Positions 1-9,671 of a stretch of 21,489 bases of DNA are shown one piece after another. Origin of the DNA: Phallusia fumigata (Eukaryota > Chordata > Ascidiacea > Phlebobranchia > Ascidiidae); the NCBI GenBank assembly GCA_008931825.1, contig QXVZ01012107.1:1-21489 (forward strand), in the 5' to 3' direction. Within the stretch, counting starts at the first letter, position 1, and every line of letters begins with the position of its first letter. The notes below the pieces were generated by a model. It saw only the letters and a list, made by a program, of their open reading frames with translations, was not told where the DNA came from and ran no database searches. Position numbers and translations under genes: made by a program.

Positions 1-19
1 CTTAAAGTTTTAAATCAAG

Positions 20-112
20 AAACAAAGCGTGGATGCGACAGGTGACAAAGCGGTCGCTGATTGCCTTGGTTGCCTCTCGCGAAATGCACGCCGAAATTTC
101 GTCAATAGGGGC
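20..112. repeat. Dispersed repeat, copy 1 (about 93 bp)
   Basis: This stretch closely matches 11848-11945 in the same orientation. Both start with gaaacaaagcgt and share the run cctctcgcgaaatgcacgc, with several substitutions and small indels between. The two copies lie about 11.8 kb apart and enclose gene 0, gene I, gene II and their relics. No coding potential is visible. The family is not identified. It could be a piece of a transposon or simply part of an old segmental duplication. Confidence 0.7.
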
Positions 113-937
113 ACTCACAAAACGACAGAGGGGGCATAATTAGGCAAACTATTCGTGTAATTAATTAAACACAAAATGTGCCCAAGGAAAAAAGTTGTGC
201 TAATAAGAAAACGGTGCAGTGGCGCAAAGCAAGTGGGAGACGTAAATTATTGTGATAAAATGTTTGAGAATGAGAAAAAACACAGTGTGTAAACAAAAGT
301 GGAATGTGCACAGATAAATATTGTGAGACACGCACCAAAATTTTTGACGTGATCACCTTTTATTCATTGAACTCAACATACTCGTTCTCTTTCCTTTTAT
401 TTTTTACTGAACGCTGGTTGTCTATGGTGTTGACGTAGGTGGCAAAACTGACAGCTGCAGGTGCTAGAAAATAAAATACATTGAGATACAATCTTTAATT
501 ATCTATTTAACTCTGTTATTCCCGAAACAAACCTTTTTGCGCATCTTCGTTCATGTAACAACGAGCGGGATTTGCATTTTCATGGTTGGATTCTTCGTGT
601 TGACTCCGGTCAAAAATTGTCTTGTGTTGTAACTGACTGTCACAAAATAAAAAAACAAAGACGTAACAATGTGATGTAACATTTAAAGTACCTAACTAAT
701 AGATGTCAGATAGTTGTGTCAACAAGTTAACTTCGACTGGCAGTTTTACAACTTGAGGCCAGACTTTTGTTAGCCTTGTCTTGCTGTTAAAAAGTCTTGC
801 TTGTGTCTTGGGCATGACACTTGTACCCTGTGGAAGACGAGCTGGATACAAAGGCAAAGCTAACGCATGTGTCACCGCCGGCAAAACTTTATGCAAAAAG
901 TTCATGCAAATTGTAGTGTTTAGCATGGCTGGGACAC
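113..937. other. No gene recognised
   Basis: AT-rich sequence downstream of gene 0. I find no CTLD, TM or tail exon here on either strand. A minus-strand AATAAA (tttatt on the plus strand, 359-364) could be a polyadenylation signal for gene 0, but it is far from any firm exon. Confidence 0.4.
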
Positions 938-1090
938 TTAAGGCCTGAATTTACAATGCACTACGAATAAACCATTTATGGCCTGTTTTTCTGTAAATGA
1001 TATTCTGGTAATGTCGAAACAAAAAAGTTTGAGTCAGTTTGTCGGTGTTTGGCGTTCAACAAATACTAAAGACAATAAAATGTCACCAAC

Positions 1091-1942
1091 CTTATTTTTT
1101 TCTTGAAATTCACAATTACAACCAGACCAATGCCAAATGTTGCGAGTAAAACTGCAGCGCCGATGACTGCGCTGATAGGAAGAGCTGCGCAAAAATATTT
1201 GTTGTTTACAAGGTTTGAGACGAGTGAAATTATAAAGAAATAAATTTACCGATATTGTATTGACACTGCAATGCCCCCAAATTTTGTGACGTGCTGGAAA
1301 CGTTTTGCAAAGCACTGGATGCAGTAGACATTAGTGGCTCCAGTGTTAAGTTTTGTTTGTTATCCGTTTCGGAAGCTGAAAATGAAAACTAATTTTAGTC
1401 CAAAAACAAGTGGAACGTATTTATCCATTCAAAAAAAAATTAGTTGATTTAACAACATTACATGCATATAACATCATCTAAATTGTTTACATCAAATTAA
1501 AGTTAATTTATACTTGCATGAATAAGCGCATGCAAAAATTTGCATTCGACTGGGTGACTGTGTAAAACTAAATTATTTTAAAAGTTCAGTGCAAATGTGT
1601 CAGTGTGTACTAAAAGTAATTGCACACTCTCCCTGTGATCGGAATTTGATTAACTCGACCTGTTCCTTCGTATTTTCTCATTCATACTTGCTTTAAAGTT
1701 GTATTTACCTATCGGTCTTTGGCAAACTGATCTTGCGTAGGATGAACAAGGATCGTCGATCCACTTGTAGAGCTGGGATGGAATGTACTTCCATCCTATG
1801 AACACGCAGTCCTCATTACCCATAGCGTTATTCGGCTCTCCCTTTTGCCAGTGTGTCACATTGAAACTTGTTCCATCCGACCACTGGAAGTTGTTTGTCC
1901 CTTTGATTCGTGTCGCGCCGATGTAGTAGAAGTCCCTGACAT
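1091..1942 (-). CDS. Gene 0: partial CTLD receptor, second half of CTLD + stalk + TM
   Basis: Three exons, all with AG/GT boundaries: 1942-1709 (234 nt), 1375-1250 (126 nt) and 1184-1091 (94 nt). The first encodes the C-terminal half of a CTLD. It has the FQWSDGT core, the Ca2+-site motif EPN, EDC, KWIDDPC in place of WND, and the closing Cys in SVCQR. The second is a Ser/Thr-rich stalk with an NVS glycosylation sequon; an NVT sequon lies in the CTLD exon. The third is a TM helix (AVIGAAVLLATFGIGLVVIV) followed by basic FKKKIR. The exon carrying signal peptide and N-terminal half-domain is not found between this gene and gene I. A possible short terminal exon is 1004-938 (about 21 aa, stop TAA), with acceptor TTTCGACATTACCAG; it has no tyrosine motif. 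The gene is either an orphan remnant or a cassette spliced to an upstream first exon. It is the most divergent copy on this strand, yet its reading frames are intact. Confidence 0.62.
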
Positions 1943-1975
1943 CTGTCCGACAGAAAGTTAAATACCCGTGCACAT

Positions 1976-2254
1976 TTCATAGTTCCGCTACACAAATTTT
2001 TCTTCAAGTAATTTATCCAAATGGCTTAAGCCTCTAACTTGCACACTGCTAGAAAGTCAGTGCAGAGCTAACAACTTTTATGGGGTGTTGCGGGTCACTT
2101 TTACATGAAACGGGTCTTACGGACCACTAAAGTTTTTACTAAATACCAAACAAGTTCATTGACAATGTTTTATTGTGAGTTTAGTTTGGACAAATTTTGC
2201 GAAAACAGGTGGTTAAAAGTCACTTGTTGCACGCAGTGTTGACGTAAATAAAAA
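1976..2254. other. Spacer between gene 0 and gene I
   Basis: I searched this for the missing first exon of gene 0 (signal peptide, WHxFQGYEY, EAEAGC, VANVKT) on the minus strand and saw none. It contains only the putative gene I polyadenylation signal. Confidence 0.45.
2169..2174 (-). terminator. Putative polyadenylation signal AATAAA of gene I
   Basis: Reads AATAAA on the minus strand, about 80 nt after the TAA stop of the SINE-extended gene I frame. The position fits a real 3' end, but the motif is common in AT-rich DNA. Confidence 0.4.
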
Positions 2255-4367
2255 TTAAAAAATCTGCTTGGGGACCGCTGGTTGGTCACATAAAAACCTG
2301 CTTGGGGACCGCTGGTTGGTCACATTTTTGCAAGCGCCCGGTAAAGGGAAAAGAGTGGTCGTTGTGGGATTGGAACCACCGACCTCACGATTTCTAGACA
2401 AAGAATGTAATTGAACCGTCAACCTACCGCTNACGTCCTCATAATTGTGAAATGGTGCTGGCATTGGAATTTCGTATGCGGTTTCTCTAGCTGGTGTCGG
2501 TTCAAGCGCCGTTTCTGATTTTGATGGTAGCTGACTGTGGAAAAACAAAAAATACAAAAGAACTGTAATTTGTAAATTTTTCACTGAATTTTATGCATTC
2601 GTGTGAAATTTTTTAGCCGCGTTGGCTCTCATGTCACCTATTTTACCGTGTTTCTCTCTCTTCTCAAACGGGACTTGGAACGTTTACTGCTCATTTCAGC
2701 AAGAGTAACTAATTTAACAAAAACGTCACAGAAAAGGAATGGCTTACCATTTGAGTTGTGTATATAACTTGCCGATAACAACCAAACTGAGAACGTTAGT
2801 GAGAATTAAAAATCCAATGATAGCAAAACTGGTGACCAAAGCTGAAATTCATATGACAACAATCACGCTATATTTTGAATTAAACTTCACATTACATGAA
2901 ACCAATCGTCACTACCAGAAATTTGTTCAGCTTCAGTAGGTACAGATTGTTGGAACGAAGAAAATTCTGTTTTCGGAGTGGACGTCTCAGACATCGGAGT
3001 ATCAGAAGTTTGAGATGCTGGAACATTTGATTATACGGAGTTAACTTTACAATTAGAGATTTTAAAACTTTCTATAAAACTTACTTATTGAGGTTTTTGT
3101 ACATTAAATGTCAATTTTGGCTCACAATGTTATTTTGAAACTCAACTAATTGCATATACAACCTGAAAAAGCCTGGCTTTGTGAACTACTTTTGACATGA
3201 TGTAATGTATTTGTAGTTTGGGTCAACTCCGAAGCAGTGGTTGTTGAACTTTCGATAGTGTTTCCGCCCAGCATGGATGAAGTGTTTATTTCATTAGCTG
3301 AAAATAGCAAAAACAAGTTTGAAATGTAAAAAAGGAAACCACAGATCATTTATAATATCAAAGTGTTTAACGCTAACGTTGCGTGCTTAACTATACGTTG
3401 TCTGAGAACGCTTCAGACAATAAATTACTTAATGATGTCTATTCAACATGATTTTCTTACATATGGCAAAGGTTCGCTTCGAACTGGTTGTCGCAGTTCT
3501 AACCGGTGATGTAGTTAAAGAAATCGTTGTCATTGCAGTACCTAAGAATTTAGTGAGTAGTGCGTTTGCAGTTTTGTATTTGTAAGTACACAGCATCGTC
3601 ATGTAAACAGAAACAACTTTGGTCAGAAACCAGGTAAATATAGTTATAAGGTTTCATACCTGGAATTTTTCTTTGACAGATATATCTTGAGCTGTATGAA
3701 CAAGGGACATCAGCCCACTTGTACAATGGATCAAGTTCATGTAACCACCCCATTGTTACACAATCCTCATTTCCATTTCCGTTGTTCGGTTCACCACCAG
3801 CCCACTGTCCAACATCAACACTTGTTCCGTCTGTCCACTGAAACAAGTTTGTGTTCCCGATACGAGTTGCACCGATGTAGAAAGAGAATGGAAATTCTAC
3901 AATTAACAAACAATCAAAATCTATCAGTAAAAAATAAATTTGTTTCCTTATCTGAAGTTTTTATTTATATTTCTATATTACCTAATAAATTTCCTATTTT
4001 TGTAACGAAATAGTTTTGAACTTCAGTTGTTTCGGATTTAGTCGTCTTGTCGTATAATTTTGTTTTAATTGGTGTTATAGTTCTCAATCATTCTGACCCA
4101 ATATTATTAAACATACATGCTAGTTAAAATTTTTATTTAAGACTTACCGATCAAAGCTCCAATCTTGCCCACCAAAAAGTTTTGAAATTCGGTCGTTTTA
4201 ACATTTGCTACTGTAGCACTCATTACAGCACATCCAGTTTTTGCTTCAGTATATGAATTGACATATGGCGAGTAAACAATGAGATACTCGTATCCTTGGA
4301 ATGAGTGCCAGGTTTGGGCATTAGCAAGTTTGAACAGCAGCAAAAACGTCACGACACAAAACTTCAT
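2255..4367 (-). CDS. Gene I: single-CTLD type I membrane receptor with SINE-derived C-terminus
   Basis: Exons: 4367-4148, 3896-3660, 3297-3163, 3017-2916, 2841-2748 and 2534-2255; 1068 nt, 355 aa. The start is ATG 4367 (MKFCVVTFLLLFKLANA signal peptide); an in-frame ATG at 4379 is possible. The CTLD (about 18-152) has WHSFQGYEY, AKTGC, FYIGATRIG, FQWTDGT, EPNNGNGNEDC, KWADVPC and YICQR. EPN predicts a mannose-type Ca2+ site, but WND has become WAD, so binding may be weak. Two Ser/Thr-rich stalk exons and a TM helix (SFAIIGFLILTNVLSLVVIG) follow. The tail has AYEIPMP and HNYEDV; it then runs straight into the SINE, which stays open for 58 codons to TAA at 2257-2255. The usual last exon with YIEF is absent. 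A donor in the SINE head (AGCG/GTAGG, exon end 2428) would keep phase, but no matching downstream exon is seen. The N at 2432 is a third codon position (GTN, Val). Confidence 0.78.
2264..2430 (-). mobile_element. tRNA-derived SINE inserted at the end of gene I
   Basis: On the minus strand the element starts GCGGTAGGTTGACGG and has a Pol III B box, GGTTCCAATCC (2377-2367), about 55 nt in. This is tRNA-like spacing, with GAGGTCGGT before the B box and CCCAC after it. The A box is degraded. Downstream is a non-tRNA body, then two tandem copies (period about 34 bp) of a unit containing GTGACCAACCAGCGGTCCCC. No clear target-site duplication is visible; only ACGT recurs on both sides. The element lies in the same direction as gene I and touches the last codons of its tail exon. 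SINE family not determined. Confidence 0.72.
3978..4040 (-). pseudogene. Relic of a CTLD first-exon 3' end inside gene I intron 1
   Basis: The minus strand reads SETTEVQNYFVTKIGNLLG and then a GT donor. It matches the end of the functional first exon (KTTEFQNFLVGKIGALIG) in sequence, phase and donor position. The upstream part with signal peptide and EAEAGC is missing, so it is a duplicated exon tail. The same relic lies at 9238-9290. Confidence 0.65.
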
Positions 4368-4374
4368 GATGTAG

Positions 4375-4715
4375 AACATATAAAGCCACTCCAACGTAAA
4401 CCTCGAGATTCCACTGCAAACTTAACAAAAAGTAAAAACGATCAACACAACTGTAACTACAAACTCAACAGCACTTATGCACTACTAAAGAATGCAACTA
4501 TTTAAAAGACTTACCATCCCACGGATATCTTTCCATTGGTGACGTTTTAAAATGTGATGGTTGCAACCGCAATATGTGGGCAGATAAGATACTTAGCAAC
4601 TGACAAGTTTCGTCTGTTTGACGCAGGTGATCAATGTATACAGTTGCTTTTTATTGCCAGTCAATGTGACGAGCAGGTTTTCCTTTCATAGGCCTGCGTA
4701 GTTAGATCCGAGATT
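4375..4715. repeat. Segmental duplication, copy 1 (pair of 9672-10015)
   Basis: Nearly identical to 9672-10015 over the first-exon leader and upstream flank, with a few substitutions and short indels. Shared runs include aagccactccaacgtaaacc and gatcaatgtatacag. The match continues into the coding first exon on one side. It breaks near 4715, where gene I's flank carries the inserted pseudo-CTLD piece. Confidence 0.8.
4413..4560 (-). promoter_or_regulatory. 5' leader of gene I with a 101-bp intron and upstream ATG
   Basis: On the minus strand a perfect donor, GGGATG/GTAAGT (exon end 4515), faces a good acceptor, TTAAGTTTGCAG/TGG (exon start 4413), 46 nt before the start codon at 4367. The copy at 9710-9812 has the same donor, acceptor and 101-bp intron length. 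This suggests a spliced 5'UTR. The ATG directly before the donor would open an out-of-frame upstream ORF after splicing. The acceptor could instead serve spliced-leader trans-splicing, known in tunicates. The 5' limit of the leader is not determined. Confidence 0.5.
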
Positions 4716-4965
4716 GTCAGCCACAATTAAGCCAATATTAAGTGCAGCTGCACGAGAAATATAACTGTTAGTGAATATCTAAAGCTTAAAATTAAACAAA
4801 TTAGACGTAAATACAAAGTAAATAAATTAATAAATACATTCCTCAAAAACAACATTACACAAATCTAATTTGTCTAAGCCCACTTGACAAAACCTGTGGT
4901 TACAATTCCATGTATTTTTCATCTGCTTGTTGACTCTTCGCTTGTTGACTCAGGAAACTCGCATC

Positions 4966-5378
4966 ATTCCACTTGTACGATGGATCTAGTGGTCCATGTG
5001 TCCAACCCATTATCATACAATTTTCATTTCTATTATTGTTGTTTGGTTCACCACCTTTCCACTGTCCAACATCAACACTTGTTCCGTCTGTCCACTGAAA
5101 ATTGTTTGTGTTCCCGATACGAGTTGCACTGATGTAGAAGGAGAATGGGAAGTCTGCAAATGACGGTGATCAAAGTCTTGGTATGACATTTGTCAAATCG
5201 CTACACTTGCTAAAACAACTAAAGAATTATTTCCATCTATTTACTCGCGTACAAACTTAGACATTTTGTCGAAATTTTGTTCAAAAAAAACCTGTTAAGG
5301 TTCCAATCTTTTTAACCAAGAAGTTTTGAATTTCAGTTGTTTTAACATTTGCTACTGTTGCATTTCTACGAAATCCTG
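4966..5378 (-). pseudogene. Truncated CTLD pseudogene (half first exon + 3'-truncated second exon)
   Basis: 5378-5292 keeps only the end of a first exon (RNATVANVKTTEIQNFLVKK, donor ACAG/GTTT). 5153-4966 is a second exon opened by TTTGCAG, with FYISATRIG, FQWTDGT, EPNNNNRNENC and KWND. It breaks just before the penultimate Cys and joins unrelated sequence, so YICQR and both closing cysteines are lost. There is no signal peptide, stalk or TM. The edges match a junction near 10030-10045, where this piece is absent. The whole fragment therefore looks inserted into, or kept from a larger deletion in, a duplicated block. WND is intact, so the source gene probably had a normal Ca2+ site. Confidence 0.75.
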
Positions 5379-5929
5379 ATTGAAAAGCGTAGGTGACAAC
5401 GAGCGGAAGACGCTAAACATAAATAAATTGAAATGTGATTAGTCTTACTATCAACTGTTGCACGCAAACCAAGCATTAAGAACGCCTTCGTTTTAATACG
5501 CTGGATCGTAAGAGTTTTTTTCGTTTAGTTTATGACCAATGATTGTCGGGTCGCAATTTGTAACTGAATGTCACAAACACATCACGCGATAAAAAAATGA
5601 TCAATTTATCGTGCAGAAATTATGTTTTGTATGACACAATCGTCTAAAACTTCAACCTACAATGACGGTTATTGAACTAGTAAGAAAAGCTTCAGAACAT
5701 AATTAATAATAAATATTGTAATTCGGGCATTTGATAGACGGTATAAAATTAAATTTTTAAGTAGGCTGCAATTACATTGGGGTTGAAATGGTTTACGTCT
5801 TAGTAACGTATGGTTTGAAGTATGAAAGCGGATACTTTAGCACTTGATAGTGCCACATTTTGCGATTGCACGAACAATATTTAATACATCCGTGGACCTT
5901 TTTCTTGTACACAACAATTTTTGTAAGGT

Positions 5930-6085
5930 CTTGTCGGTTGTTTTACCATTTGCTAATATCTTCCAGCACAACCAGTTTCAGCTCCAACATAAGTACTCGC
6001 AAACAGGAAACTCGCTGTGAGATTTTCTTGAAACAAATGCCATGTTTGTGTATCGGCAACGTATAACGTAAACAGAAATACCGCT
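5930..6085 (-). pseudogene. Decayed CTLD first exon, relic R1
   Basis: The minus strand reads a hydrophobic leader (AVFLFTLYVA), then DTQTWHLFQENLTA, and then STYVGAETGCAGRY before an in-frame TAG. This matches the signal peptide, the QTWHSFQGYEY block and the EAEAGC block of intact first exons. The frame is lost after the Cys, although a trace of VKTTE remains. It lies in a block of about 400 bp (5760-6180) repeated at about 10430-10870 and 12300-12620. Confidence 0.68.
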
Positions 6086-6306
6086 GTATACAGTTCGTGC
6101 TGTGGACTTTTTTTAAAAACCAAAAACACATAGCGTTTTGATAACTGTATCCAAAAAAGTTAAAAAAGCTTTACCTATTGGTTATCCGAGGGTCACCATG
6201 CCAAGCCTAAACCTATCCCCATTGCTTAAGAAAAGAATAAACTTTAAAGTCAGTCCCATGGCTGACATATAACCTTATAACGATGCTCAACGATTATTGA
6301 TCAAGC

Positions 6307-6312
6307 TTTATT
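6307..6312 (-). terminator. Possible polyadenylation signal AATAAA of gene II
   Basis: AATAAA on the minus strand about 450 nt after the gene II stop. The matching position 3' of gene III reads GATAAA. Support is positional only. Confidence 0.25.
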
Positions 6313-6760
6313 GGCATACACGAAAAAACTCCATGACCCAAACAACTACTCTAAATATCACCGCTTTTATGCGTCACAGAAATGTTTTAAAGTATTTGCA
6401 AAACAAGAATAGAAAGTGTGGGTTTGTTAGCACTTACGTTTGTGCTTACGTTATTCAAATTATGTTCTAAGTCACAGTAAAACAAGTAAATCAATGTGTG
6501 ATTCAAACCTTCTACCAGGAACAAACTGAAAACATCATTAGGCGTGTTGTTACTTCTGGACCGCACGTTAAGTACACGGAAATGACGACACAATGTTATG
6601 CAAACAATGATTGGTTGTCTGTAATTGTCTTAACAAATAGTGACTCTAAAACGTACAGTACATCAGGTATAAAGTTATGCATATTACGATCACCGCATAT
6701 AAGTTGATTTGACGATTACTAGTTTAGGCACATACTGTTGAAAATCTGGCAAAATAATGA

Positions 6761-8742
6761 TTACAAATTTGGAGTAAATTCAATGTAAGAAGCTTCGTTG
6801 CTAGCATTTCTAGTTAGATCATCCACATTCATGTTTGTACATAAGACGACGTTGTTGTTCCCAGCAGAAACTAAAGGCAATATCACCGTTCAGGAAATTA
6901 CGTATGTGTAGTGAATGAATTAAAAACGAACCTTGTACGTCCTCATACTTGTGAAATGGTGTTGGTAGCGGAATTTCGTATGCAGTTTCTCTAGCTAGGG
7001 TCGGTTCAAGCGCCGTTTCTGGTTTTGTTGGTAGCTGACTGCGGAAAAACAAAAAATACAAAATAGAAAGAACTGTAATTTGTAATTTTTTTCACTGAAT
7101 TTTACGCATTCGTGTGAAAGTTTTTAGCCGCGTTGGATCTCATGTCACCTATTTTACTGTGTTTCTCTCTCTTCTCAAACGGGACTTGGAACTTTTACTG
7201 CCCATTTCAGCAAGAGTAACTAATTTACCAAAAACGTCACAAAAAAGGAATGGCTTACCATTTGAGTTGTGTATATAACTTGCCAATCACAACCAAACTG
7301 AGAACGTTGGTGAAAATTAAAAATCCAATGATAACAAAACAGGTGACCAAAGCTGAAATTCATATGACAACAATCACGTTATATTTTGAATTAAACTTCA
7401 CATAACATTTAAGCAATCAGTTGTACCTGGACTTTGTTCAGTTTCAGCAGGTACAGATTGTGGGAAAGTAGAAGATTCTGTTTCCGGAGTGGACGTCTCA
7501 GACATTGGAGTATCAGAAGTTTGAGATGCTAGAACATTTGATTATACGGAGTTAACTTTACAATTAAAGATTTTAAAGCTTTTACTATACTCATCGAGGT
7601 TTTTGTACATTAAATGTCAATTTTGGCTCACAACGTTATTTTAAAACTCAACTAATTGAATATATAACCTGAAGAAGCCTGGCTTTGTGAACTACTTTTG
7701 ACTTGATGTAATGTACGTGTAGTTCGGGTCAACCCCGAAGCAGTGGTTGTCGAACTTTCGATAGTGTTTCCGCCCAGCATGGATGAAGTGGTTTTCGCAT
7801 TAGCTGAATATGGCACAAACACGTTTGAAATGTAAACAAATGTAAACACGTTGCGTGCTTAACTATAAGTTAAGACAACAATGAAAAAGCTTAAGACAAT
7901 AAAATACAACGATGTCGATTCAACATGATTTTCTTACATGTGGCAAAGGTTCGCTTCGAACTGGTTGTCGTAGTTGTAACCGGTGATGCAGTTGAAGAAA
8001 TCTTTGTCATTGCAGTTCCTAAAAGTTTAGGGAGTAATGCGTTTTCAGTTTTGTATTTGTACACAGCATCGTCATGTAAACAGCAACAAGTTTGGTCAGA
8101 AACCAGGTGAAGATAATTGTGAAGTTTCGTACCTGGAATTGTTCGTTGACAGATATATCTTGAATAAGATGAACAGGGAACGTCATTCCACTTGTAAGAT
8201 GAATCAAGTCCATGTATCCAACCCATTATAACACAGTTATCGTTTCCATGATTGTTGTTTGGTTCACCACCTTTCCACTGTGCCACATCAACACTTGTTC
8301 CATCTGTCCACTGAAAATTGTTTGTATTCCCGATACGAGTTGCACCGATGTAGAAGGAGAATGGGAAGTCTGCAAATGACGATGATCAAAGTCTTGGTAT
8401 GACACTTGTCAAATCGCTACACTTGCTTAAAACAGATTGAACAAAACTAAAGAATTATTTCCATCTATTTACTCGAGTACAAACTTAGACGTTTTGTCGT
8501 AATTTTGTTTGTTTAAAAAAACCTGTTAAGCTTCCAATCTTTCCCACCAGAAAGTTTTGATTTTCAGTCGTTTTAACATTTGCTACTGTAACATTTCTTG
8601 CAGCACATCCAGCTTCAGCTTCGGTGTATGAATTGACATATGGCGAGTAAACAGTGAGATATTCATACCCTTGAAAAGTATGCCATGTTTCAGCCGCAGC
8701 AAGTTGCAGCATAAGCAAAACCTTCATCAGATAAACACTCAT
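6761..8742 (-). CDS. Gene II: single-CTLD type I membrane receptor, complete
   Basis: Seven exons: 8742-8523, 8369-8133, 7803-7669, 7528-7427, 7352-7259, 7038-6932 and 6870-6761; 1005 nt, 334 aa. ATG 8742 is conserved in gene III; an in-frame ATG at 8778 is not. Signal peptide MSVYLMKVLLMLQLAAA, then the CTLD (18-152) with WHTFQGYEY, EAEAGC, an NVT sequon, FYIGATRIG, FQWTDGT, EPNNNHGNDNC, KWNDVPC and YICQR. EPN and WND are both intact, the best Ca2+-dependent, mannose-type site of the three complete single-CTLD genes; the usual Glu before the Cys is Asp. Two Ser/Thr-rich stalk exons (153-231) follow, then a TM helix (CFVIIGFLIFTNVLSLVVIG). The tail (258-334) has Y283 in AYEIPLP, Y294 in HKYEDV and Y327 in SYIEF, the last also fitting a YxxPhi endocytic signal. 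Exon junctions are phase 1 except after the TM exon (phase 2). An alternative first exon lies at 9664-9457. Confidence 0.88.
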
Positions 8743-8784
8743 ATTTGCAATTTTTTTTAAATATTCTACCAAGAACATTCCAGC

Positions 8785-9192
8785 GTCACCACATTCTACA
8801 AACTACTTTGTGACTTGCTCTGCTCTGAAGGTGCGCCTTTAACAAACCAGGTACTTGCAGAATCCCACATATTCCATTAGTGACGCCTAAATCTATCAGG
8901 TTTGCACAATAAAGATGTGGGCATGCAAAGTCTAAAAACATGTGACTATACTGCGTCTGTTTGACGTCAATCTTCGTGCCCACGTTTGCTGCACTACCTG
9001 TCATTGATTACGTTGTTCTACTTGTGGTGAAATTCGAGTTCTTACAGGGTTACGACATTTTACCTTGCGTTATTGTGCCAACATGTTTCTGAACTACGAT
9101 TTAAAAACAAAGACATTCCACGTGAGTACACAGCGATATTCATCTAAACTTAAACGTCAAAAGTGTTTACAAACAATTGGAACGACAAATAG
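8785..9192 (-). promoter_or_regulatory. Upstream region of gene II, conserved with gene III
   Basis: This flank aligns closely with 15130-15541 upstream of gene III and ends abruptly near 9192, where sequence of gene I type begins. Both copies keep a palindromic CRE, TGACGTCA (8962-8969 here), about 220 nt before the start codon, and an E box CACGTG (9119-9124). This is a likely promoter block inherited by both genes. Which sites are used is inference. Confidence 0.5.
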
Positions 9193-9237
9193 CATTCAAC
9201 TTATTCTTCTATTTGAAGGTTTCATTTATATTTCCAT

Positions 9238-9290
9238 ATTACCGAAAAAATTTCCGATTTTTGCAACGAAATAGTTTTGAACTTCAGTTG
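9238..9290 (-). pseudogene. Relic of a CTLD first-exon 3' end (second copy)
   Basis: The minus strand reads TTEVQNYFVAKIGNFFG with a GT donor, the counterpart of 3978-4040. One base is gained or lost just upstream relative to that copy. Its presence shows that the sequence from here rightwards descends from a gene I-like locus. Confidence 0.62.
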
Positions 9291-9456
9291 TTTCGGTACT
9301 TAGCAGTCTTGTCGTAATTCTGTTTTATTTAGTGTTAGTTCTCAATATTTCTGACCCAATATTATTAAACATACATGCTATTTAAATACTACTTTTCTAT
9401 TCAGTAAAGTTTTATGGATATGTAACCTATGCGCAAAGATTTTATTTAAGACTTAC

Positions 9457-9664
9457 CGGTCAAAGTTCCGACCTTGCCCACCAGAAAGTTTTGAATTTCA
9501 GTTGTTTTAACATTTGCTACTGTAGCACTCATTGCAGCACATCCAGCTTCAGCTTCAGTATATGATCTGGCATATGGCGAGTAAACAATGAGATATTCAT
9601 ATCCTTGGAATGAGTGCCAGGTTTGTGCACCAGCAAGTTTGAACAGCAGCACACAAAACTTCAT
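9457..9664 (-). CDS. Intact orphan first exon, gene I type (signal peptide + CTLD N-terminal half)
   Basis: ATG 9664 opens 208 nt: a signal peptide (MKFCVLLFKLAGA), WHSFQGYEY, YARSYTEAEAGC, VANVKTTE, and a donor G/GTAAGT in phase 1. It is four codons shorter than gene I exon 1 in the leader and otherwise very close to it. Its own second exon is gone: downstream come only a relic (9238-9290) and the gene II promoter block. The phase and donor would let it splice to gene II exon 2 (8369), skipping the gene II first exon. It is either an alternative first exon of gene II or a stranded remnant; frame, start and donor are undamaged. Confidence 0.65.
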
Positions 9665-9671
9665 GATGTAG

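Noticed and set aside
2330..2430. Functional tRNA gene
   Set aside because: The B box is good, but the A box is degraded, no full cloverleaf can be folded by eye and a SINE body follows.
2739..2939. Plus-strand open frame opposite the gene I TM exon, and similar antisense frames over other CTLD exons (for example 3687-4013, 4884-5132, 14431-14710)
   Set aside because: They are mirror images of conserved minus-strand exons, with no splice logic or domain of their own.
6932..7038. Classical ITIM or ITAM in the tails
   Set aside because: The residues two before and three after each Tyr do not fit either consensus (YEIP has Pro at +3; HKYEDV lacks a hydrophobic residue at -2).
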